Positions 25,501-35,600 of a stretch of 64,000 bases of DNA are shown piece by piece. A program made the position numbers and the translations under genes. This stretch comes from Trichuris trichiura (Eukaryota > Nematoda > Enoplea > Trichinellida > Trichuridae): NCBI GenBank assembly GCA_037903355.1, contig JBAJFE010000042.1, forward strand, positions 2,058,001 through 2,122,000, written 5' to 3'. The first letter of the stretch is position 1. Every line of letters begins with the position of its first letter. The notes beneath the pieces are model-generated. The model ran no database searches, had not been told where the DNA came from, and saw nothing but the letters and a program-made list of their open reading frames with translations.

Positions 25501-26486
25501 TTGCGTTCCGCAGTAAGTGCAGCAGGCCAAGCAGCTCAAATTAACGCGGCAGAAAACCTACCGTGAATATGAGCTGCTTTGCTCCCATTTCTGGTAGGCT
25601 TGGCCAGCGTAATCCTTCTAAAGGAACAGTCAGCAAAACCTTTAGCAGTCATCGCCAAGAATATCGCGTAGGTATCAACAAAGATGCAAGAAACCCCATC
25701 AGTAAAGATATTAAGACTCAATGGTGATTAGCACATTTTAACAACAGACATTTAAACAACTACATACCTTTTAGGCGCGATATCTATTCAGATTCGACAA
25801 GTTATAACATGGCGGGAACAGAATTTTCTAAGTGCCTCCCTTCAGCTTTACGGCAAAACTTACAGGTGACGCCTCCTTACTGGAATACGCATCTCAGCAG
25901 CATTGCAATCTCCGTGTAGTCGTATCAAGATTAGACGAACGACCATACGCCGTGGCAGTCCAACAAGGTTCTCGGCTGCTCCGTGATTTGTCGAATGAGT
26001 AAGTGACCCTAATTCACCCAACTGTGAAAACAATTAGGACGATGCTTATATAAATAGTGAACATCAACATTACGAGTAAAAGGACAGTCTAGTTCTGCGA
26101 GCTGTAATTCCCTAACGAATAGAATTTGTATGCTCAAGAAAGTGCCCCTTTCTTTTTAAATTTGCATTTCTAGATTAAACCGGTTGAGAAACCAGGGTAC
26201 TTTGGATGCTTTGAAAGAGAAATGGTTTAAGAAAAATTTTACATGCCAAAGAAACGATGAGCCCAACGAGATCTCTATGAAAAAAGTATTCGGAATGTTC
26301 CTGCTAATGTGTCTCGGATTGGCAATTTCGACTGCAACACTTGTATCACAACTCACAATGAAAAAAAGAACAGCAAAAGTTACTTCTCGTCTAACGGAAA
26401 AGAAGGCGCAAGATTACAGCTTCTTCCATATTCAACGCGATCGAACGAGACCGCACGAAAGTACAGGTTTACCCGTAGTTCAGTAA
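19509..26486 (+). CDS. Ionotropic glutamate receptor-like B, diverged ligand site
   Basis: A paralogue of receptor A with matching exon structure. Exons: about 19509-19614, about 19656-19838, 20667-21061, 21111-21260, 21344-21456, about 21513-21772, 21827-22036 (S1, YTGYCMDLI), 22444-22783 (end of S1, M1, pore loop FTLQG), 23483-23732 (M3), 24261-24529, 25866-25998 and 26174-26486 (S2, KEKWF, M4; stop TAA). Boundaries before 21772 are less certain. The arginine that binds the glutamate alpha-carboxylate is Gly (TSAGE where A has SFDRE), and the nearby Pro and Thr are also changed. The S2 acidic contact reads Asp (LLGDASLLEY), as in glycine-binding GluN1. M3 reads TYSAVLANRLT instead of [11 protein letters not shown]. 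It is likely a channel subunit for another ligand, or a modulatory subunit. The start codon is unknown. Confidence 0.85.
24165..24310 (+). repeat. Interspersed repeat copy overlapping receptor B exon edge
   Basis: The segment with GTATACAAATTGTTCTGTAT ... GCTCATCCATCCGTTGGTAG ... GAAGTTTACTTACAG is shared with 28800-28930 and in part with 47395-47445. Here similarity runs on into the first codons of the exon starting at 24261 (AAACCCGTGAATCTGAAGA). Family and class are unknown. Confidence 0.55.
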
Positions 26487-26665
26487 AGGAGCAGCCAACT
26501 GACGACAGAAAAGCACTTCGTAAGTGAATAAAAAAACGCAGTTAATGAATGTGACGGAAGTACCTGCGCAGCGAAACGCCACTAGACAGCCTCATGCACT
26601 TAGCCAGGCTAAGGTACGGCCTAGGATAACATTAAAGAAGTTTTACAATGGTACAAAAAGTTAGT

Positions 26666-29600
26666 CTAAATTTCTTCCCCTTTTGTATATTCCCTTTTGA
26701 ACGCAGTATCCTCTGAAGATATTAAACTACCAGTAGAGGTAGAGCGCTCCGCGTAGTGTCGATATCCGTAAGATGAACTTGCTCCTGGAATTTTCAACTT
26801 CTTTGACTGTACGCTGCGCACTGGACGTCCGGCACGCTTCTTTGTTAACGGGTGGTTAAACGGCTTCCAAGGACGATTGGCATCTGGATTGGAATTTTCC
26901 ACAAAACTTCGCAAATGCAAAATTGCATTATTCATGTTTATCGCGTCGGCATTGCCCGTCAACAGCTGAAACATAGCCAAGATACGTTGCTTCCACAGGG
27001 CTGCATTGAATTCAGCCAAGTGAGCCATGTTCAAGTAAAGGCGGCATGCCGTTACATAGTAGCACATCTTGTTGTAGTAATCTTCCGATTCGGAAAACTT
27101 CCTAGTAACTAGGCGATCAATGGCGGCTTGCAATTGTGCTATGCAGGAAAGACGATCAACTTCCAGAAGATAAGCTCTAAGACGCAGGACAATAGCGTCA
27201 GCTAGGCAAAGCAAGCAGGTTGATGAAGACAAACCGATCTGATTCCGGCTTTTTGCCAAGGAAAAGCAGCAAGTCACAAAGGGCGGTGCAATTCTCCAAG
27301 CTTTCGAACATTTTTACCAGCAATTCCATGGTGCGATACATATGCTCCTTGAAGGAACCCCCTCGAATGACATCATCAATGGAATAGTTCCATACATTCT
27401 AAAACGAGAACGAGATTTGAATTAGGCCATCGCTGAGCTAACGCAAGTACTTCGAAAAGTTGACCCTGTTTACGCGTCTGAAAGAGAGCAGTACTAAATG
27501 ACAGACAAGGTGATTCAATGGGACCGAAAAGAAGTTCCACGCCCAAGGCAGGATCCTGAAAACAAATCTTCAGAATCCACACAGCTGAGAAGCATTATAA
27601 AACGCACCGGCGTAGGCGCTAAAGAGTAGTAATAAAACGCCAATCTGTAGTAGGCTTTGTAGTGGTACATGAAGCGTTGTATACAAGCAATGAAGCCATC
27701 CCGACATAGGTCCATTACAGTTTGTTTCAGCGCTACCGAGTCCAACGCAGCAGCTGCTTCAACTGCTGAAGTGGGAATAACGAGAAGGCCACGTTCAAAT
27801 AATTCAACTGTGTCATTTATCCTGTAGACAAAAGAATCAGTTTCACGGGCCTGTCTGAAAACAAAACTACCGCGTTAACCATCGAAACAAAAAGGGCATT
27901 ATAATCAAAACAGTACATTTTACTATCCAAAATCACTTCGTTCGTCATGGAGAAAGGGCTTGAGTGAAGACCTCGGAGGAAGCAGAATGCAAGCATTACT
28001 TCTTCATTACTTGGATTTCCTCTGTATAGACACTTTTGTACGCATACGTGTATACGGTAAAATACTTCGAGCCTTTCCAAAACACCTCGCGGCATAGGCG
28101 ATTTGTAGGGAATTCTACTAGGACATCTCTCCCCGTCCATGTAAAGAGAGTACGTTGCTTTGAAATAGTACAGCAGCATTTCGCCCAGATATATTTTCAT
28201 CTTTTCGCCCACTTTTCCCAAAAAATAATAAACGAGCCAACTGTCCTTGCTATCCAGGTGGGACAAACCAATTTCTATCACGCTATTCAAAATCCGCTGA
28301 ACACAATTGAGAAATTCGCGCCTTTTTGCAGTCTTCTCATCACGCTCGCACGTTTCCATCTGTGGATTCTGCAAAGAAACGCTTACATTCACTGAAACGC
28401 CTTATGGTGATATCCTTACGGGATTTGCATAAAAACATTATTAATACGTAACGCCCATGGTGTCTATACAAACAACAATTTCACTTAGATCAACGCGATT
28501 TGACTTTTATCAACATTTCAACATATAGCAACTTAAGTTCACCACTATCCAGTAGCAGTCGGGACAACTATGCTATTTTTTTCATAAATATGTTTCTCCG
28601 GTTTATCCAACTGAGCTTCGCTTGCAAAAGCATTTTGCTGCTTGAAACAGTACAGAGCTGAAAATGGTAAAACAATTTCTGAGCTTCAGTTTACACACTG
28701 GCAGGCACCGTACGCAGCCCAAAACCAAAAACCAAAATGACTTTAGGAAAGACTAAGGGAGCAGCAGTCATTACACCCTTGACGATGGAACAATAGCAGT
28801 CTTGAAACGTACGGTATACATTGTTCTGTATTTATCTCTAACAATCTGCTCGTGCATCCGCTGGAAGGACACTCTGAAGTTTACTTACGGACAAGGAAAC
28901 CCGTGGAAGTGAAGATCAATTATGGAACGATTAATAATTAATTATTCTGTTATCCATTAAAAAGACTAATAATTGGTTCCTACTACTAGCCATTGAAGAC
29001 GCCTATGGAGGCACAACAACGACTACCTAACTACGAGTGGTCCGAGAACATCAGAAGCTTTTTTTAAATACAATAATTCTGTCTATCGCGACTAAGTAAT
29101 ATTAAGTCGTTTCAACCGGGTCAACCGCCGGTTGAAATATACGCATTCAAACGTTAATCGAAAGAAATTGCAACACTTAAATTAGTGGAAATGTAATACC
29201 TTCCGAACGGTGCGTGAAAAGAAGGACTGCAAACAGTAGGCTGCAACCGCATGTTCCATACGAATAATCGTATTTGGCGCATTCAATTTTAAAGCACGTT
29301 CAAAGCAGACACAAATTCTGCGCGACCAGTAATCAACGAAGGCATTGTCGTCAGCGCTGTAATTCAATTCCAGCTAAAACCAGGTAAGGAAACGTAAAAA
29401 GCGCAGCAGATCTACAGGCGATAACCTACGGAGAAAAGACGAGTGTCAAGGATGCCTACGCTGGTCACTCCAAGACCGCTCCAACCGTTGAAATGCCGAT
29501 CGCAAATCGTAAGATGTCGAAGGTAATAAGGAACAGCCTCTTTCAACTGTACGTTTTTCATTAGATGGTCTGCAATCAAATAGTAAATATTGCCCACAAT

Positions 29601-32600
29601 GACAACATCAGCATCGTTTGAGTCCAGATGCGGTGGGCTGTCCAACTCTCCGTCAAAGAAGGAATTCCATTTCGCAAGGAAAGGATCTTAACAGTAGTTG
29701 TTTTGCCAGCAAAATTACGAAACTATATTCCCTTCACCTGCTTTCAATTCCGCTGGAACAACTTCCAAAATTCGATTCAACATGACCACCAAATCAGACA
29801 TGATTGCACTGCTTGAAGGCTCGTCGAAGTCAGGCAGTTTTGTTGGGCAAAGAAATTCAAATACAGTAATGCCACGCGACCAAGTCAACTCCGCCGGCTT
29901 GCCATCGTGTTCCTCAAGATGGCGCTTACGTTTTGTCGGATATTTGTATAAGCAGTAAAAACACTGCTCTGCCACCAGCATACATTCGTCAGCGCCTGGT
30001 AGCGATTGATTAATGAATTTCGGGTGTCGTAAGGTGCGCAGAATTTCTTCAGCAAAAAAATCGAGCAGCAGGCCGTCTTGGAGCTAAACGATTCACGTAC
30101 ATGGTCTTAAAAACGATAAGTCGGCGAAATCTACCGTGCATAATCCCCGTGATCCAAGTGTTTCATGAGCTATTTTCAATATACCTAAACTATTTGTTAG
30201 CATTCTATGCTCGTGAGCAACAAGGTGATCAGCTGGCAAACCGATAACGTTTTCCAAGTCCAAAAATTCGATCCTGCTCGCTAAGTGATACAGCAAAATG
30301 TAGGGCAACGTCCAGCAGTTATCAGGAATATCCTGGTTGTACAGAGGATACTCATCAGCAAAACCAATGAAATCGATAAGACTGCCAACCATGGAGCGAT
30401 AAAACGTTGTGCTTAACTCGACTACTTCGGAATCGTTCTCTAGGATCAACCAAGAGGCTATACTGAGTGCTGAACTAATAGTGCTCCAAGTGGCCCTTTT
30501 TTCCTTAAAGTTTATGCTTTGATATCTCTGTGCAATGAAAACCAAAAGTTTGCACAACGTCTTCGCGCATGAACTTGGATTGTTGGCTTGCCTATAGCAG
30601 TCACAGAGAAGCAACTGACAGTCGATCAGTCTGCCGTCAGAATTGCAACTTTCGGGAACTGCTTTTTCCAAAAGGGAAATTGCACTATTTACATTGCCTA
30701 ACGAAACCATCTCTCTGACGAGATGGATCAATTTCTGGAAGTAAATTATGTCATTTGAACAAAACATCAAGGTATTACCTTTACTGTATTTTCCCTAACT
30801 TCAGATTGCATTCTTTCCAAACAGATCACGTCGCCGCTGTTTGGCAAGCATATAGGCTCTGCCTCTATCAACAAAGACTCTTGACATCGAGAGTAGAACA
30901 AGGAAGTTTTTTTCCAATCTTCAGTGCATTTCTCACATTTTAAAAATAAGTTAATTATGCGAAAGGTAAAGTATTTATATTGAAACTTGTCAACCACATT
31001 GAGCATATTAAGCAAGCTTGTGCAAACGTCCTCCAGGATGCCTAAAGAACGCTGCAATTCACCAGCGAGAAGACGGATACGGCATTGCATTTCCACAACG
31101 CCCACAGATTCATTGTCTAGAGCTGATTGGATATTGTCATGCACGTGGCAAGTCCAAATGTCGTAACATCGTAAGAAAACATGGCGCAGTCTGTCTGGCC
31201 ATCGAAGGCCTTCCACTTCGGTTAGCAAGTGTAGAAAATCTTGCAGCATTAAGATCACTGGTTTCGAATGGCACCGAGAGACAAATTTTCGAAGTACTTC
31301 TACGTTGCTTTCGTTGTTTAAAAATTCAGCATCCATTATTGCCTTATCTGGCAAAGGCGCAACGTTTATTTTCTCAAGAACATCCATAGGCTCGTCTTGT
31401 TCTGCGTCAGTTAGCACCTTAGGCAGCAGAGCTGTTAGTCTTTCTCTTAAGCACACCTTTTGACTAGACACAGGCCCATAGACTAGGAAGTCATCCATTC
31501 GAAATCCGGGAATAAGACGAGTTGAGCGTCTTTTCGCTGCAGAGGCGTCGCTGAAGATAGTAATCTCGATAGTTATTAAAATAATACCTACCGCCACTGC
31601 ACATTCACAAAGCAAATATCATGCATTGTAGTTGCAGTGAAAACCCCCGAGGTGCTCAACGTGGCTATGCACCACTGATCGTAAAAAGAAGTTGAAAAAA
31701 CTGCACGTTGCTTGGAAACTATTAAAATTGAAGAACTAAATCTGCTAGTAGGCCAGCACGGTATGCATCATATTTCTGGAATAGCATGTGCAAATGAAGT
31801 AGGGATGATAAACGACACGTGCAAACTCTGAGGGCCTGTCCACCACTTCTTTGTATATCAAAATAATCTCAAGAAATAACAACTAACCTACAACATATTG
31901 AAAGTATCTTTATTATGGATTCTCTCCCGTTGAGAAGTAAAATAAAAAGATTTTTTCTTCCTTCCAAAGCTTTCGGGTCTGTCGCGACCCGTCTTCAGCG
32001 GTCCAATGAAGTTTGTGGTGGTTACTGAGACGACATTTGTCTTCCGTCACTTAGCAACGTTTAAAACGAGAGTATTAAAGTTCTTCATCTGTGTCTGTCA
32101 GCTGCCGGTATTCTTGTTGAAATTTGTTAATGCATGGGCCGACCTTGTAGTTTCGTTTTCAATTTTTATCCCTTTGTTCCAAAAATGTGATTTGATTTTT
32201 CTTCAGTGTTTCAGTTCCTCAGAACATGGTTACACAAAAATATTTACGAAACCCTGATCAATCACGTGGAACTCGCGACAAGAACGGTATGCACTTCGCA
32301 AAAGCATGTACTAAAAAGGAAATTTGACAACCTTCAAATCAGACCCCAGACGATATCTTCACACTCTTACAGGAGCTCTCCACAAAGAAACACTGCGACA
32401 AAGTTAAGCACGGGGGTTATTAACCTTAGCTCTGCACCTCTAAATGAGAGTGACAGAACTATATTAGAAAAAGGACTAAACTTCGTCCCAACTCCCAAAA
32501 AGCCACCCTTTCTCGACATCATTGTCTCCATTGAGGACAGCCTATCTTCAGTTGACCCACAGATAGCCACACGGATTAGGAATGAGTTATCTTCAATTAT

Positions 32601-35600
32601 CCTAGGTCACAACTTTAACAACACTCCAAACTTAAACCGATACGAGATGAATTGCTTACGTCAACTAAGAAAACAATCCAGCAGAATTATCACAAAAGCA
32701 GATAAAGGAAATAGAACAGTTCTACTGGACAGAAGCACCTACACTGAAAAGATGACAACTATATTAAACACAGAGAATTACACACCTCTACCCGCCGACC
32801 CTACAGAAGCCTCTCGGAAAAATCTCCGTTCTCTTCTCGTTACGTTTGCCGCAGAGACCAAAGAATCAGAAATATCCAAATTAGCAACACATCTTAAATT
32901 CGCGTCGAATTATAGACCCCCTGAGCTATACGGGCTTCCCAAAGTAAACAAACCGGATGTCCCACGAAGACCAATAGTATCTACAATCAACAGCACTACA
33001 AGCGAACTCAGTCGATACTTAAAAAAGATCATCAAACCCTTAACCGGCAAAGAACCCTCTTTCGTCAAAAATAGCAAATCTTTCGTCAATGAAATACGTA
33101 ACCATCACTTGAAACCCGATGAGATTCTGGTTAGTTACGATGTAAAAGATTTATTCCCGAGCATTCCAGTGCCAGACACATTGGAGATGTTGTACAGCCT
33201 CCTCAATGCAGATACAAGTCTACCCAGCAGAACAAAGTTAAATCCTTTTCACATTATCAAGCTGGTTTCTTTTTGCATGCAAGATGGTAATTACTTCACC
33301 TTCGACAATAAATACTACAAACAATCCAGCGGAGTCCCAATGGGCAGTTCTTTATCCCCAGTCTTAGCAGAAGTTTTTATGGAAAACTTTGAGAGAAGAA
33401 TTTTCGAAAACGTAGACAGACAAATCGCCCCACTCCTCTTCAAAAGATACGTGGACGATATCTTTGTAATTATCAAGGCCGGAAAAGAAGAACAATTTCT
33501 ACAATTCCTCAACAACATGCGCCCAAACCAGATAGTCTTCACCATGGAAAAAGAAGAAAACAAAAGCCTTCCCTTTCTAGATGTGCTAATTATTCGCACA
33601 AATGAAGGGCTTAAAACCAGAGTCTATAGGAAACCCACGCAGACTGAACAATATCTCAACTTCTCATCACATCATCCACGATCAGTAATGCGTGGAATCC
33701 TCTCCGGAATGGTCGATAGGGCAATCAACATTTGTGACCCTGAATATCTACGGCCGGAACTTAACTATATTAGAAAAGTCTTCTACAAAAATCATTATCC
33801 TAAATCCTTCATTGACCGAGTATTCAAATACAAGCTACACAAGGGTAAAGCTCCTGATCCTAATACCCCACTATATCCACGTCTAGTTGTTCCATATGTG
33901 GCGGGACTAGGCGAAAAGTTTATTCAGCTAGGTAAAAGATTGGGCTTCAGAGTCTTTTTCAAAAATTCTCCCAGTCTCAGATCAATTCTCCGGACGGACA
34001 AAAGAAAAATTCCCATAAACGAAAGAACGGGTCTCATCTACGCAATCGAATGCTCTTGTTCAGCAGTTTACGTCGGCGAAACAGGGAATACTTTAGAACA
34101 CCGGTTCCAAGAACACATAAGGAAACTAAACAGTTACAACAATGCAAAAAGTAGACTACACAATATGCACTCCCCAATACCTCGCCGCGGAAGACCAATA
34201 TTGGATCCAACAAAAACCATGGAAAAGGCAATTCAAGCTTCCGCGGTGGTAGAACATGCGGTGAATTGCAAACAGCCCCTCCATCCAAGAGCCCTTTACT
34301 ATGAAAGTAACCTACACCTAAGAAAACTAAAAGAGGCTCTCTATATTAGAAACAACATGACTTTCAATCGAGACCAAGGGGCAGACATTAGTGATTTATG
34401 GACAAATATCATTACACTCCACAATTGTTGTTCCCTTAATAGTTGACACAGAAGCTAAAATCAATGGGAACTGAAACACTGAAGAAAAATCAAATCACAT
34501 TTTTGGAACAAAGGGATAAAAATTGAAAACGAAACGACAAGGTCGGCCCACACATTAACAAATTTCAACAAGAATACTGGCAGCTGACAGACACAAATGA
34601 AGAACTTTAAAACTCTCGCTTTAAACGTTGATAAGTGACGGAAGACAAATGTCGTCTCAGTAACCACCACAAACTTCATTGGACCGCTGAAGACGGGTCG
34701 CGGCAGACCCGAAAGCTTTGGAAGGAAGAAAAAATCTTTTTTATTTTACTTCTCAACGGGAGAGAATCCGTAATAAAGATACTTTCAATATGAAAACACA
34801 CGCTCCCGTACAAAAGCATCATGTTTTCAAACCTACAACATAATAATAATTGAATTACATAGGCTGATTCGTTGGAATTCAAGCACATTAGTTACATCCC
34901 AATTTTCACCACGAGTTAATTCACTAATGAATAATCATGAAAACGGATGTACAGTTAGGAAGTCTTTCCGTAAACGAGTATTCTGACTTGGCTGAATTAG
35001 AATGGGAAATGTTCGCGACGATTAGCATAGAGAACAACGAATTCTTAGCTGCCATGAAAACAGAAAAAGTAAATCTTACACTCAAGATCAATAAGCATTT
35101 AGTCACCGCAATCACAACTATTCTGTACAAGCAATCCCAAGGAACACCAGCGTAATGAAACTGCTTACCGACTTGTGTTTTCATTTGAACTGTTTGGGGA
35201 CTCAATGCCAGCGGGATCTAACCATCCGTTAGCATTTGTCAGACCAGCACCCTCAGATTTACCTTAAATAGAAAGTAATCGAAGCAGAAACTGCACCAGA
35301 GCAAACCAGAAGCTCACTGCATTCCAACTCGGTCGATGCAACACTGTCTACTGAAATCAAACATGGAACCTCACTTTCTTCTGTATGTACTCGTTCCCGT
35401 ACGTTCTGTGTTAAAGGAAACGTCCAGACACCTGTCCAGGTGACGGGTCTAACTAAGCCCTTAAGAAAACGCTCAACCTTTGTTGCCACATGAAGTAAAC
35501 GAACCATCGACTGCTCCTTGAGCCACTCATATACCGATAAAAGAGCATCACCCAGATCGACCAGTCTAAATAAAATAGAAAAAGGTTTTAAACATATTCT

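Larger units (their letters stand above)
31885..34842 (+). mobile_element. Full-length Penelope-like retroelement with target duplication
   Basis: The element spans 31898-34829 (2,932 bp) and is flanked by a perfect 13 bp direct duplication AACCTACAACATA (31885-31897 and 34830-34842). Inverted terminal repeats of about 325 bp (31898-32222 minus; about 34465-34788 plus) enclose one long reverse transcriptase/endonuclease frame. A tail of about 42 bp (ATGAAAACACACGCTCCCGT and onward) exists only at the 3' end; a one-sided tail is a known Penelope trait. Near-identical arms, perfect duplications and the intact frame indicate a young insertion. It lies antisense to CABIN1 within intron 7. Confidence 0.93.

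Noticed and set aside
25339..25566. 75-codon frame in a receptor B intron
   Set aside because: It begins with CTG, has no recognised domain, and is not needed to join the flanking receptor exons, whose phases already agree.
30767..31615. Methionine-initiated frame starting in intron 7 of CABIN1
   Set aside because: The first 22 codons are intron. Homology and the TTCAG acceptor place the exon start at 31550.
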